DNA of 64,000 nt from Hippopus hippopus (taxonomy: Eukaryota; Mollusca; Bivalvia; Cardiida; Cardiidae): assembly GCA_946811185.2 (NCBI GenBank), contig OX328112.1, positions 2,046,001 to 2,110,000 on the forward strand, given 5' to 3'. This document shows, one piece after another, positions 1-10,651 of the stretch; within the stretch, counting starts at the first letter, position 1, and each line of letters starts with the position of its first letter. A model generated the notes under the pieces. It did no database searches, was not told the DNA's origin, and saw nothing but the letters and a program-made list of their open reading frames with translations. Made by a program: the position numbers and the translations under genes.

Positions 1-339
1 AAAATAGCCAATCAATCAACCAATTCATTACTGAATTACGATAATTCAACATAGTCCTTTGCAAGAATAATAATGGATTTCTTAATCCATTATCAAGGTT
101 CTAATCCAGTATAAAAGGCAATATAATATGGGGTTCTTACTCCCATTTTATCCCTGCTTTGAAACCTTCGAGGAAAAATCAATGTATGTCCCTGAGAGGG
201 TCCTTAATTGGCAAAAAATTGTCTATTCTATTCTACACAGTTCAAATAACTAGCATTTGCTTTGTGATTTTCAAAACAATGTAGTTATTCAGTGTCGACC
301 AATTACAGTGCTGACAGCACTTTGATTTGTTCTATGTTA
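1..339. other. No recognisable feature
   Basis: AT-rich sequence with scattered ATCA-rich stretches. I see no coding signal or repeat that I can tie to another part of the window. Confidence 0.5.
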
Positions 340-562
340 CAGCATGATTTGATGTTACTTTAAAACCTGTCATTTTACCTTAGAAAAGTGGATTTACACC
401 TTTAACTGCTTATCATAAATGACTCGCCAGCTTCATAAGCTGCGATATACTGAGTGGTGTGCACCCTTCAAATTGATACTGATTGTGTTTGTTAAAGCCC
501 AAATTTCTGCCAGATGCAGACAAGCTAATTTATTTGAAGCTTAAGGCCATAATCTCATGTGC
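340..562 (-). mobile_element. hAT-A element, truncated third copy
   Basis: This stretch matches the interior of the element at 55359-58484 in the same orientation: shared blocks include the TCATAAATGACTCGCC motif, the TACTGATYGTGTTT block and the following GCAAGCTA segment. It stops abruptly at the CAGGG end of a second hAT-like fragment at 563. Neither terminus is present, so it is a decayed remnant. Confidence 0.65.
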
Positions 563-692
563 AGGGTTTCCCATGATGCACAAATCCTGTGACAATGATG
601 CGATTTTAACTCAAATGACCCCCAAACTAAATAACTGTGAGTCACCAGTAACGCAACTTTCAAAAATCTAAATTATCTAGGAAATTGAATAA
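563..692 (-). mobile_element. hAT-B element, terminal fragment
   Basis: The reverse complement matches the last ~130 bp of the element at 34527-35240, from its CAGGGTTT terminus through the CATGATGCACAAATCCTG block to the GAAATTGAATAAA block. Only one end is present. It adjoins the hAT-A remnant and may have inserted into it and then lost its other half. Confidence 0.7.
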
Positions 693-922
693 ATTGTCAC
701 AAGTTCAAGTCTGTTATTGTTTCACTATCAAACAAATACTGTTCTTTTAACTACAGTGTTTATTTTAGATGTAAGTGGTTTTCCGATAATTCATGTATAG
801 AATAAGGCTGGTTTACGCACTATTACCATAACATACAGTGGACAGTTGTTGAGAATATGGGCCCAGTCAAAGCATGGCAATGTTTATTTGTGGTATACTA
901 GTCTATCCCAGAGATAGATATA

Positions 923-2261
923 CGAGGGTTGTTCGATATGTAATGTGTATTGTACGATATCTCAAAAGCATTTGACTCAAATAGTGAAATGAACATTACA
1001 TCCCTTCAAAGTATTCTCCGCGGTTTGAAATACATAATTTCAATCTCTGAATCCATTTCTGAAATGGGTCACAGTACGCTGATTTAGGTAGACCTCTGAG
1101 GCACTGACTGATGGCTGAGCCAAGGGCTTGTCGGGACTTGTAACGACGACCAGATAAGAACTTTTTAAGTTTTGGAAAAAGGAAAAAGTCGCATGGGGCT
1201 AGATCTGGAGAGTATGGTGGGTGTGGCAAGACGGTAACCTTCTCCGACTTCAAAAATTGCTTCACAAGCTCAGATGTATGTGATGGAGCATTATCATGAA
1301 GTAGACGAACATGCCTAAATCCTGACACAGGGCGCCGTTTAAGATAATAATTCTTGACCTTTTTTAGTATAACATCTAGGTAATACCTACCTGTAACACT
1401 TTTGCCCTTCGGCACCGGAATTTGTACGGCTATACCATCACATGAGAAGAATATGCAATAAAGAACCTTCTTTGTGCTTGTGCTTCTTTTGGCAACTACA
1501 GGCCTTCTACCGTGTTTAGTTAGCCATATTTTGTTTCCAATTTTTCTTACTGGTTCGAAATAGTGAACCCATGTTTTGTCACCAGTAACAATGTTTGCAA
1601 ATTGTCTTAGATTGAATTGGGGAAACATTTTGAGCAATTGCTTAGCGGTTTGTACTCGTACCCGTTTTTGGTCATCTGTCAATATATGAGGTATCCATCC
1701 GGCAGAAATCTTTCGTACTTTCAAAATACGCTTCAAAATAAAATGCACCCGCGATAGCGATATACCAACAGCGTTGGCAATATCACGAATCGTATATCTG
1801 CCATCACTTTCAATTATTTCCCTAACTTTTGAGACATTTGCCTTGCCTGTTAAAGTCACAGGTCGGCCAGATTTTGCTGCATCTTTGACTGACTCTGTGC
1901 CAGTCAGAAATTTCTTTCTCCAACTACGAACTGTCTCATAAGATACCTTATCAGACCCATAAACTTCCCCCAATTCAGTAAAAATCTGCATTACCGAATG
2001 ACCGAGTTTTGTGCGAACTTTTATATAAGCTCTAATTTCTTCAGTATTCTTAATCCGTTTCCCAACCATTTTTACAACAGTGGTCAAGGACTAGCTCTAT
2101 TGAAATGACTGTAAGTTTAAAACTATGTGGAGCTGAAGGCTTGTGTTTATACCGTTGGAAAGGTATTGAATAGAGCTATTTAAGCGTATCATCATCTACG
2201 AAATCGTGCAAAGCGTTATCGCGCTGTGGTACAATACACATTACGTAACGAACAGCCCTCG
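923..2261 (-). mobile_element. mariner (Tc1/mariner superfamily) element
   Basis: A 1339-bp element bounded by 33-bp terminal inverted repeats (923-955 and 2229-2261) that differ at three positions; both begin CGAGGG and end GTGTATTGTAC. A TA dinucleotide sits just outside the left end; the expected TA on the right reads TC, so that duplication has mutated or been lost. The length is normal for mariner, and the only gene is the transposase on the minus strand. Confidence 0.92.
996..2087 (-). CDS. mariner transposase, intact ORF
   Basis: An uninterrupted 363-residue transposase, near the usual 340-360 for mariner. The N-terminal half (about 1-130) looks like the paired helix-turn-helix DNA-binding region (SYETVRSWRKKF, then YTIRDIANAVGIS). 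WIPHILT near 131-137 matches the mariner WVPHEL linker motif. The catalytic triad is complete: Asp170 in TGDKTW, Asp265 in HDNAPSH and Asp300 in YSPDLAPCDFF, which gives the diagnostic DD34D spacing. A second in-frame ATG at codon 7 could also start it. It would cut and paste DNA flanked by the TIRs at 923 and 2229. The absence of frameshifts or stops suggests a fairly young copy; whether it is active is not known. Confidence 0.95.
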   Translation of the reverse strand: MTTVVKMVGKRIKNTEEIRAYIKVRTKLGHSVMQIFTELGEVYGSDKVSYETVRSWRKKFLTGTESVKDAAKSGRPVTLTGKANVSKVREIIESDGRYTIRDIANAVGISLSRVHFILKRILKVRKISAGWIPHILTDDQKRVRVQTAKQLLKMFPQFNLRQFANIVTGDKTWVHYFEPVRKIGNKIWLTKHGRRPVVAKRSTSTKKVLYCIFFSCDGIAVQIPVPKGKSVTGRYYLDVILKKVKNYYLKRRPVSGFRHVRLLHDNAPSHTSELVKQFLKSEKVTVLPHPPYSPDLAPCDFFLFPKLKKFLSGRRYKSRQALGSAISQCLRGLPKSAYCDPFQKWIQRLKLCISNRGEYFEGM

Positions 2262-2272
2262 TCAGAGCTACT

Positions 2273-2325
2273 AAAAATTGGAAACAAAATATGGCTAACT
2301 AAACACGGTAGAAGGCCTGTAGTTG
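2273..2325 (+). repeat. 53-bp inverted copy of the mariner transposase interior
   Basis: This segment is an exact reverse complement of 1493-1545, the transposase stretch around KIGNKIWLTKHGRRPV. It lies 11 bp outside the right TIR. It is too short to be an insertion in its own right and looks like filler copied during repair of a mariner-induced break. Confidence 0.9.
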
Positions 2326-2443
2326 TCAGAACTGTTATATTCGAGCCCAACATGAAAAACCTACATAGTTGGGAAATAGAGTAACAGTAATTGATGGATT
2401 CATGGACAAATCTTCATATGGCGGGGGAGTATGTGGTAAACTG

Positions 2444-2719
2444 GTCTATCCCAGAGATAGATATAAATGTATAGCTTGTGTTTGTATAAGGGGACACTTA
2501 TACTGCCTTGCAATAGAGCTAGCTTTTGTAGCAATGTGTTAGCGCATTCGCCTTTTGACTTGGAGGTCCAGGGTTCATTACTCCCCTGGGGAGATTATTT
2601 GTCAGAACTGTTACATTCGAGCCCAATGTGAAAAACCTACATAGTTAGGAAATAGAGTAACAGTAATTGAAGGATTCATGGACAAACCTTCATATGGCGG
2701 GGGAGTATGTGGTATACTG
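2444..2719 (+). repeat. tRNA-Pro-like repeat, unit 2
   Basis: The most complete unit of the array. The tRNA-like part is at about 2520-2580: TAGC..TAGCAATGTG, a TTCGCC anticodon-arm start and GGTCCAGGGTTCA as box B. The anticodon-loop position is mutated here; in unit 3 it reads CTTGGGA, giving a Pro TGG anticodon. The unit ends at GTATACTG, which is also the target duplication of the hAT-A insertion. Confidence 0.6.
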
Positions 2720-3927
2720 TAGTGGTGGGCCGATGATCGACTATAGTCGAAAATCGCTTGGTTTGGACTTCTGATTGCGATAATCGATTGAGAAATCCTG
2801 GAATCAATTATAGTCGGTACGAGAACTCGCTCGGTCCCTGAACATGAATACTGGTTTTTAACGCTTGGTTTTGTGACTAATCACACGCTTTGATTCAACA
2901 TGGTGGACAGCAAAAAACGAAAATTAGCCAGAAAATGAGCACGAAATTTTTGTCCATGGTTGTCTTGACAAAATTTGACAACTCGGCAGGGTTCTCATTT
3001 TACCCCGGACATAGGGTTTTGACGCTTGGAAATATGAAATGATCCGTCTTTGACGCTAAAAAATATATACCTAAATGTCAGTCTGATGCATAAACTTATT
3101 GTCTAAAGCTTCCTATAAACTAGCTGGTGTGCATACGGCAGATACATGGGCTCCACTACACAGGATCAGTATCAAATGCGAAGGACACACACGGCTCTGT
3201 TAATCACAGGTAATCAAGCTGGCTAGTCATTTATGAAAACATGATAAAGGTGTTAATCCTCTTATTTAGTGTAATTTGACACATTTTAAAGTTATCTGCT
3301 ATTCTAAAGGACAAAATCATTTGAAATCATGCGATAATACTTCTTCATAAATTAATTGACATGAAATATAGGGCGCTGAAAAAAACGTGAAAACCCATGA
3401 CACAACAATGATCAGCGTGGCATTGTCCGATCAAAGGCACTCCAAACAATCTTCTCATCTTTAATAATGAATTTAAACAGTGAATTTACACAAATCTCTG
3501 GATAAAATAATAAGTTGAAACTAAAATTTTTGTTCATGAGTAAAAAAAGTGACTGTTTTGTGAAAAAAAAAAAATAGATCTATAACAGACCAGGTGGGGG
3601 GGGACGTCATCTGCAAATGCTTGATATATGAACAAGTCCGATTTTTCTTTTTAACTCGTTTGGAAATTAAGATTAAATGACCAAAGTAAAGGGGTATTAA
3701 ATTAAACAAAGAATTTAATGGTAACGTATATCCATCAATTTTTATAGTACAAAACATGATATCTTTATAAACTTAATATCATGTAGACATTTTGTCCCAG
3801 AAATTAAAGCAAAAAGGCATTCTCAGTTAAACAGAGTAACCAATTGTACAACCGATAGCTAGTTGGTTTGCTCTACCAATTATAAAGCGATAATCGATTG
3901 TGATTGTAAACTGATTGCCCAATACTT
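2720..3927 (+). mobile_element. hAT-A non-autonomous element, 1.2 kb
   Basis: Ends are TAGTGGTGGGC on the left and, inverted, a TAGTGTTGGGC-like sequence on the right. The flanks GTATACTG (2712-2719) and TTATACTG (3928-3935) are a 7/8 match, which fits the 8-bp target duplication of hAT elements. The inner ends are rich in short ATCGATT/AATCGAT dyads. No transposase ORF is visible. An inverted copy lies at 55359-58484 and a fragment at 340-562. Confidence 0.85.
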
Positions 3928-3935
3928 TTATACTG

Positions 3936-4112
3936 GTCTATCCCAGAGATAGATATAAATGTATAGCTTGTGTTTGTATAAGGGGACACTTATGCTGCCA
4001 TGCTATTGAACTAGCTTTTGTAGCAATGTGGTAGAGTATTCGCCTTGGGATTTGGAGGTCCAGGGTTCAATACTCGCACAGGGATATTATTTGTCAGAAC
4101 TGTTACAATCCG
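3936..4112 (+). repeat. tRNA-Pro-like repeat, unit 3
   Basis: The tRNA-like part at about 4014-4080 has box A TAGCAATGTGGTAGAG, an anticodon loop CTTGGGA (TGG, proline) and box B around GGTCCAGGGTTCAATAC. Similarity to units 1 and 2 ends soon after GTCAGAACTGTTACA. Confidence 0.65.
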
Positions 4113-4354
4113 TTTATCTGATAATGCAAAGGTGGAGAAGTGTATGCCTCAAGTTGAATGGTATCAGTCATAGTTACATAGCCTACTGATCTCTGATGTT
4201 TAGACCCTTGACCTTATGACTCTGAACTGACTCACTTTATGTTTTTGGGAATTTTCTGGACATATATCATGTCTATGTTGGCTTAATGAAAGCACTGATG
4301 CATATCTCTTGCAATGCATGAAATTGTGTATTGGTTGGAAGAAAATCTTACACT

Positions 4355-4566
4355 TGTTTACCAGACTACACGATTTTAGAATCGACCAGATTGACAGGAT
4401 TTGTAGATGACAAAATGGAGCTTATGAGGTGTGTTATTGTGCCTTTGAAATGGTAGAAAACATTATGTGAAAAGGATAAAATGCTGGTTACCTTCATTTT
4501 CAGTTTCTTAGCATTTACAGTGCCCTCTTTCTCAGGTTCTTTTAAACTGGGAATTGTGAGGGGTTA
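4355..4566 (+). mobile_element. Eroded TTAA palindrome MITE
   Basis: Recognisable through TTTACCAGACTACACGATTTTAG, the GATGACAAAAT block, GAAAACATTATGTGAAAAGGA and the terminal GAGGGGTTAA. The right palindrome arm has diverged. Confidence 0.6.
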
Positions 4567-4736
4567 AAGCCTGATTGAAATATACATATTGTTGAATTTA
4601 TGGAACTTTAAATCATTCATCAGCCAATAAGCAAGGAATTTGTACATTCTTTCTCAAATTACGGGCCAAAAGCATGTCACAATGTTATTTCAGGCTTGCT
4701 TGACATTTAGATGGTTGCATTATATTATTTTATATT

Positions 4737-5715
4737 TCAGCTTACCTGTGCACGAAGTGCTCAAGCTGAGCTCTTGTGATTGTGCTGTGTCTGTCATCCA
4801 GGCATCAACATTTACCTTGCACGCACTCTGGAGGCCTCCTTTTCAGCCATTTCCTTATGAAACTTGGTCAGAATGTTTGATATCTCTGATAAGTCTGAAA
4901 ATTGGTGACCTTGGGTCAAAAAAACCACTTGGTGAAATACAAGAAAACTTGTGTGCTATTTTTAGCATACCTGAACACTAAGTGCTCATGGTGAGCTTTT
5001 GTGATCATGTTGTGCCCATCCTGCATTGTGTGGTCATAAACATTCACCTTATGTGCACTCTAGTGTCAACATTTTCAATCAGATACTCATGAAACTTGGT
5101 CAGAATGTTTGTCCTGATAAAATGTCGCACAAGTTTGAACTTGGGTCACGTTGGGCCAAATAGTGAGTCACTGGACAAAATCTAAGAAAAACCTTATTAG
5201 CACTTTGTAGGCCACAGTTTTTATCCTGATACTCTTGAAATTTGGTCAGAATGTTTGTCTTGATATATCGTACAAGTTTGACATTGGGTCATGTGCGGTC
5301 ATAAAGTAAGTCAATGGGCAAAATCTTAGAAAAAATGTGTGTGCACACTATAGGCCATATTTTCAGCCTGATACTCATGAAACTTGGTCAGAATGTTTAT
5401 CTTGATAATATCTTAAACAAGTTTGCAATTGGTTCATATCAAGTGAAAAATTAGGTCAACAGGTCAAATCTTAGAAAATAGAAAAACCTTGTGTATGCTC
5501 TAGAAGCCATATCATCAGTCCAATACTCTTGAACCTTGGTCAGAATGTTTGTCATATTGATATCTTGGACAAGTTTCAAAGTGGGTCGTCAGGTCAAAAA
5601 AGTAGGTCACTTACAATCAGGTGTTTTACATCATTAAAATCGGGATCTCTTTGGCCTTATCAACCGTACACGACTTAACTTAGGTGAGGGCTTTCTGGCC
5701 AATAGCCTTCTTGTT
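4737..5715 (+). mobile_element. Helentron-like family 1 element, eroded, with two heads
   Basis: A head (CAGCTTACCTGTGCACGAAG) at 4737 is followed by a second head (TTTAGCATACCTGAACAC) at 4961. The body holds degenerate monomers built around GAAACTTGGTCAGAATGTTT (near 4860, 5093, 5238, 5380 and 5535), the same monomer as at 18953-20892. The 3' end reads GGTGAGGGCTTTCTGGCCAATAGCC-like sequence and then TTCTTGTT, a decayed form of the family hairpin and end. Probably a truncated copy joined to a full copy. Confidence 0.65.
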
Positions 5716-5758
5716 AAGTAACAGTTTTGCATGATATTGTGAAACTTGAATTTTGGTC

Positions 5759-5987
5759 TTAACTCTTTACCAAACAACACAATTTTAGACTAGTGAAAAT
5801 GTGAAGCTTTTGCAGACAACAAAATTAATGTGACTCAAAAATTGAAATTTGGTTTTGGAAGGGTAGAAAACTTTGTGCCAAAAGGAGAATATGCTGGTTA
5901 CCAGCATTTTCTCCTTTTTCCACAAAGTTTTCAGAAGGCTTCTTTTTCAGGGTCATGAAGACCTGGGATTGTTTGGCAAAGGCTTAA
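5759..5987 (+). mobile_element. TTAA palindrome MITE, full length
   Basis: TTAA ends at 5759 and 5984. TIRs are TTAACTCTTTACCAAAC on the left and an inverted CCTTTGCCAAAC-like end on the right. The central palindrome is intact at its core (GCTGGTTACCAGC). Confidence 0.85.
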
Positions 5988-6972
5988 TGTCTTGCTATTA
6001 AAACTTCTTACAAAATCTGTACAAAAGATATAAAAGCTCAGTCAAAGGATCCAGGACTGTCATTGCTCTCATGTTTTAAATTTTTGTTACAGTGATGCTT
6101 GGAAGCACACATTTTTTTTCTGGACATCCTATGTAAATTCTGGGTGTTAATACCTGGAAAAAAAGGCAACCTACATACGCATATTTAAAAGCAAAAAAAA
6201 ATCATGCCACATCTAAAACAGATGGACCTACAATATTTCATAACCCATAAAAGCACTTGTCTTTCTGTTACAGCTACCTGTTCGAAGAAGAGCATTTGCT
6301 TCAACAAAATGAAGAATTTCCAGGAAAATTTATCCTTTTGGAGAAGACCTTATGCTTCAACAAAATAAAGAGTTCCCAGGAAAACTTATCCTTTTGAAGA
6401 AATATAAGTCACCTTTAGTGTCCTTGATGTCCTCAAGCTATATGCATATAATAAAAGATTTGTCATAACTATTGCAAAATTGGGGAAAAGATGGTTTTCT
6501 GTAATGACATCAAAGGTATGCGGAGACCTGAGGATTTGAGAAAGATGCCACAAGCTTTTGTGGAGATGTGGTGGTTTGTTTCTGGAATTGTGTCAACTAT
6601 AAGGTTTTGAAGCAACATCATCATCAGTGATGTTGCATTTCTGAATTTTTAAATTGGCTGTATAGAAAATATACTATGATGTATCACACATTTACTTTCA
6701 AAGTATGTAGATATACCAAAGATCTGCAAAATATACTTTTATTACTAAATTAAATAGATTTTTAATTTTTTAAATAAAAAATGGAAATAAAAACAATTGT
6801 TTCAGTTACGTAGTCTTTACGTTGACTACCTTCAAAACCATATGTTTCACATGTGAAGGTCGTAGTTGGTGGAAATTTTTGTGCAAGTGTGTGTTTATTT
6901 GCCCTTCACTATACAACAAAAGTGAGGACTTGTCAGTATCAGAAGCATTCAGAAATAGTAATACAATGTGAG
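5988..6972. other. Unassigned interval with a 57-bp duplication
   Basis: Only one structure stands out: two direct copies of a ~57-bp unit at about 6295-6405 (TTCAACAAAATRAAGARTT then CCAGGAAAA). There is no convincing exon or element. Confidence 0.5.
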
Positions 6973-7201
6973 TTAACTGTTTAGTAAAAGCCAAATTTTA
7001 GTACTCATCCATATTGGAAGCATTTGTATAGGAGAAATTACATATGACTCAAATGATTGAATTTGTCTCTGAAAGGTTAGAAAACATTGTGAGAAAAGGA
7101 GAAAATGCTGGTTACTAGCATTTTCTCCTTTTCTCACAATGTTTCTAAATACCCTCCATCCCAGGGTAATTATAACTTGGGATTGTGTGGTAAAGAGTTA
7201 A
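6973..7201 (+). mobile_element. TTAA palindrome MITE
   Basis: TTAA at both ends. The palindrome core is ATGCTGGTTACTAGCAT, with one mismatch. The right end GTGTGGTAAAGAGTTAA is well preserved; the left arm is diverged. Confidence 0.75.
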
Positions 7202-7605
7202 ATTTTACTTACCAGTCGACAAAATTATAGACTGGTTCAAATTGAAAGCATTTGCAGACTAGAAACCATGTGGGCCAAATTAGAAAATATTACTTAGAAA
7301 GCGTAGAAAACTGTTCGCAAAGGAGAAATGCTGGTTTCCAGCATTTTCCTCTTTTTCCAACAAAGGTTTTTAAAGTCTGTTTTCTTGAGTCTATCATATT
7401 CATCATCGAAAAAGAAATCTACTTCATGGGAAAAGAAAAAAAAAGCTTTTTATTGGCATTTTTTTTTTTTTACATTTTCCTTACACTATATTATTAAGCC
7501 ATCTATTTCTAGTCATGAACTCTTTAAGAAACAACAAATGTATTGAATTGTCAAAATTGAAAGCATTCATAGATGATAAATCCATTGTGACCCAAATGTT
7601 GAGGT
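7202..7605 (+). mobile_element. MITE fragments, two decayed copies
   Basis: 7209-7390 keeps CAAATTGAAAGCATTTGCAG and GCTGGTTTCCAGCATTTT. 7517-7605 keeps only a left arm (ACTCTTTAAGAAACAACAAA and CAAAATTGAAAGCATTC). Long A and T runs separate them. Confidence 0.55.
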
Positions 7606-7757
7606 TTTTCATGGGAGTGTCCATAGGCAAGACACTTCAGAGCCCTAACCTAATACTGGTGAAACCCAGGAAATGCATGAATTGTTGGGCTGTCTTGGTG
7701 ATACGACTGAAATAAAGTTGAAAGTAGCGTAAAACAGGATTCAATCAATCAACCAAA
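7606..7757 (+). repeat. SINE-B, 3' part
   Basis: Shares GAGTGTCCNTTGGC, AGACACTTCAGAGCCC and TACTGGTGAAACCCAGGA with 48283-48510. It ends in ACGACTGAAATAAAGTTGAAAG and an ATTCAATCAATCAACC tail, of the kind seen in molluscan SINEs. The tRNA-like head is missing. Confidence 0.65.
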
Positions 7758-7759
7758 AT

Positions 7760-7890
7760 GTTGTAATGTATCTTTGGAAAGGGTAGCAAACATGCTGCTT
7801 ACTAGCATTTTTTTCTTTGATCACAATGTTTTTGAAAGCCTTCTTTCCTTGGGATTAATACACAGGATTGGTTGGGAAAAGGTTATTTCA
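7760..7890 (+). mobile_element. MITE fragment
   Basis: GGAAAGGGTAGCAAACATG, CTGCTTACTAGCATTTTTTTC and a right-arm remnant can be aligned with the palindrome MITE. Both TIRs are degraded. Confidence 0.45.
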
Positions 7891-7914
7891 GTGATCAATG
7901 AATCAAAATTTATT

Positions 7915-8215
7915 ACAAGAAGCTGTTTCATATGTGAAAGTGTAGGTTAGTGTAAAGTCTGTGGTCATTAAAAACCAGGGATTGTTTGGTAAAAGATTAA
8001 TACACAGGATTGATAGGGAAAAGGTTAATTCAGTGATAAATTTGGATTTATAAGAAGCTGTTTCATATGTGAAAGTGTCGGTTAGTGAAAAGAAGTGCTA
8101 GTGTTATTTATAAGAAGCTGTTTCTTATGTGAAAGTGTAGGTTAGTGTAAAGTCTAGTGCTAGTGTTGTGCTTTTGAATTCAGTGATAAATTTGGATTTA
8201 CAAGAAGAACCTTAA
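7915..8215 (+). repeat. Local imperfect tandem duplication
   Basis: AAGAAGCTGTTTCATATGTG and AAAGTGTAGGTTAGTG recur three times (near 7918, 8052 and 8111), with TTCAGTGATAAATTTGGATT recurring alongside. This looks like slippage or unequal exchange in non-coding DNA. Confidence 0.6.
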
Positions 8216-8409
8216 GGCCGAGATGAGATGATTCATCACCATGCAACAGTGGTGAGTACAGCTAAGTTTATTATAATACCTCAAAGCTATTATTAGGAAC
8301 GATTAACCCTTCCTTACAATCCAAGTTTTAAAGGCCCAGAAGAGGCCAAAATATCAAAGCAGGCGTTTAATTCAATCCATTTAAATTTAAATCATACCAT
8401 TTAAAAGTA

Positions 8410-10388
8410 CAGTCAAGCCGCCTTAATCCAGACACTTCTGTTTCCTATTAATGTTTCCGGATAAGCCGTTTTTCCGGACCAGAGAACTGGGATCACCAAG
8501 ACTTCCATGTCTATAAGGGACACTGTGCTTCATAAGAATTACAATAGCGTATGATTTACACAAACACTTGTATTGTTCCTGCATTTGTTCAGATATGATT
8601 GAATAAATTGTCATAACTTTGCATTTTGCCTTTTTGTGTTTTTTGTACATGCTTTCCCCTTGTACCTTATTACATGCACTTTATGACTTTTGTACAAACG
8701 GGTGGGCTTGTAAAACTCTGCACATTATGACTTTGGTACAAAAGGGTGGGCTTGTAAAGCTCTGCACATTATGACTTTGGTACAAACGGGTGGGCTTGTA
8801 AAGCTCTGCACATTATGACTTTGGTACCAACGGTTGGGCTTGTAAAGCTCTGCACATTATGTCTTTGGTACCAACGGGTGGGCTTGTAAAGCTCTGCACA
8901 TTATCACTTTGGTACCAACGGGTGGGCTTGTAAAGCTCTGCACATTATGACTTTGGTACCAACGGGTGGGCTTGTAAAGCTCTGCACATTATGACTTTGG
9001 TACCAACGGGTGGGCTTGTAAAGCTCTGCACATTATGACTTTGGTACCAACGGGTGGGCTTGTAAAGCTCTGCACATTATGACTTTGGTACCAACGGGTG
9101 GGCTTGTAAAGCTCTGCACATTATGACTTTGGTACAAACGGGTGGGCTTGTAAAGCTCTGCACATTATGACTTTGGTACAAATGGGTGGGCTTGTTAAGC
9201 TCTGCACATTATGACTTTGGTACCAATGGGTGGGCTTGTAAAGCTCTGCACATTATGACTTCAAAAAAACACCACATAAAAGGGAGGTGCAATACACAGG
9301 CACAGTATTTCTGCATTATAGTATAACTATTGATTTTCCAATTTCGAGAGATAAGGATTTCATGACATATTATAGAATTTTCGTGATAGTAGAATTTGGG
9401 TTTTCGTCTCTACTGGCAAATGTCTTTTTTATACAGAAGTTGAAACTTCAAACTGTCATCTCCTTTTGACTTCAAATGGGAAAATGGTAAAGTTATTGAG
9501 GGTATTGATGACAATCCAACCAAAATGAAAGACATGCATATTGATCTTTATTCACCTTTATAGTCTTATAGTCTGTTAGGAGTCAAATAATTTTGAAAAA
9601 AATGTTACAGAAATTTATCTCATTGTCAGCCATTTTGTGTCAATTTTGGGTAGCGTAAACAGCTTGAGGGAGAGATAAATTAATTAAACTCTTTTTTCTT
9701 ATGCATAGTGGTTAAAATGAGAATATTTGTATTTGAAATGAAGGAATTTGAAATACGCGAGTACAGGTATATTTAAATTTTAGTTTTGTTGTCATATGAG
9801 AATATGATGGATTAAACCTGACCAGTAAAACTGAGTGGAGATTTCGACTTTCCTTTTAGCTATTGTCTATTTAATCAAGGAAAACTTTATCAACCAAAGC
9901 ATGTAATTATCATATCATCTCATCAATACTATTGGTGTTGATAATCTGTCAAATTAACAATGGTATGTGTATATCTTTTTATCACTTTTTGAAAACCAAC
10001 TCAAATTAAGACGTATGTTTTCAAATGTGTGAAAACCATCTGAATTAAATTGATACTAGACTGATACTTGTGTTATTTACGCGTACTTGGAACTGGTCCA
10101 AAATGGCTCGAAGTAGGCTGTTTAGGTATTTATGAAACCAGTCCACAATAGTGCCGGGGAAAATAACATTTAAATTGTGTAATACACAGTCAGGCCTCAT
10201 CCGGTTTATTTGATAAGGTTTATACTGTTTTTTTAACTCTTTCTTCCATATTTTTTCATTCTGGTTCTGAAACGCGGATTTCCGGAATAAAAAGTAAAAT
10301 TTGTACAGAAAATATTTGTTCCCTAATGATTTCTTCTGGATCTTGAGACTCCTGGAAAAATGGAGCCTGGATTAACGCGGCTCGACTG
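8410..10388. mobile_element. Tigger/pogo-type non-autonomous element
   Basis: The ends CAGTCAAGCCGCCTTAATCC (8410) and, inverted, CAGTCGAGCCGCGTTAATCC (ending 10388) form a TIR of the CAGTCRAGCC type known from TcMar-Tigger/pogo elements. TA precedes the left end; the right side reads CA. No transposase is visible, so it would depend on a partner in trans. The interior carries a 44-bp tandem array (8676-9262) and otherwise AT-rich non-coding DNA. Confidence 0.75.
8676..9262 (+). repeat. 44-bp minisatellite, about 13 units
   Basis: The unit contains GGTACCAACGGGTGGGC, TTGTAAAGCTCTGCACATT and ATGACTTT. Inner units share GGTACCAACGG, while units at both edges read GGTACAAACGG or TTGTACAAACGG, so the centre is homogenised and the edges diverge. 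The last unit breaks off into CTTCAAAAAAAC. Confidence 0.95.
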
Positions 10389-10394
10389 CATAGA

Positions 10395-10597
10395 AAATAT
10401 TGTGAAGATGACAGTCCATTATTGTGTGGTCAGGCCATCTGTTAGTGGATGGCAGAAAGAAGAGTTCTAAAATCAGACAGAAAGTAAACAAAAGACACAG
10501 CTACCTGGCAGGTTTTTACCTAGTTTTGAGATTAATAGCCCTGTCAGCAACTAACCCTGGGACAAACAGTACAATGACAGATTGTCATCTTCACAAT
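10395..10597. repeat. Short inverted repeat pair
   Basis: ATTGTGAAGATGACA at the left is mirrored by TGTCATCTTCACAAT at the right, 15-bp arms about 170 bp apart, just outside the Tigger-type element. It could be a small MITE; I cannot define its target duplication. Confidence 0.5.
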
Positions 10598-10651
10598 AGT
10601 TTCTTTTAGATGGTATGATATAAATTTAAATCCATTGAAACATCTGCTTTA

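Larger units (their letters stand above)
901..4112 (+). repeat. Three-unit tandem array of a tRNA-Pro-like repeat
   Basis: Units begin with GTCTATCCCAGAGATAGATA at 901, 2444 and 3936. Once the hAT insertion is removed, units 2 and 3 are about 276 bp apart. Each unit should carry TAGC-rich box-A-like sequence, an anticodon-arm-like stretch and a GGTCCAGGGTTCA box-B-like stretch. Unit 1 is cut just after GATAGATA by mariner and its tRNA-like part is missing. Unit 2 is cut near its end by hAT-A. Unit 3 fades after about 4112. I read it as a SINE-like repeat amplified in tandem. Confidence 0.7.

Noticed and set aside
4640..4981. 113-codon ORF
   Set aside because: It reads across the head of a Helentron-like element and its monomers.
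8676..9262. CRISPR-like array
   Set aside because: Units are contiguous 44-bp direct repeats with no unique spacers, in a eukaryotic context.
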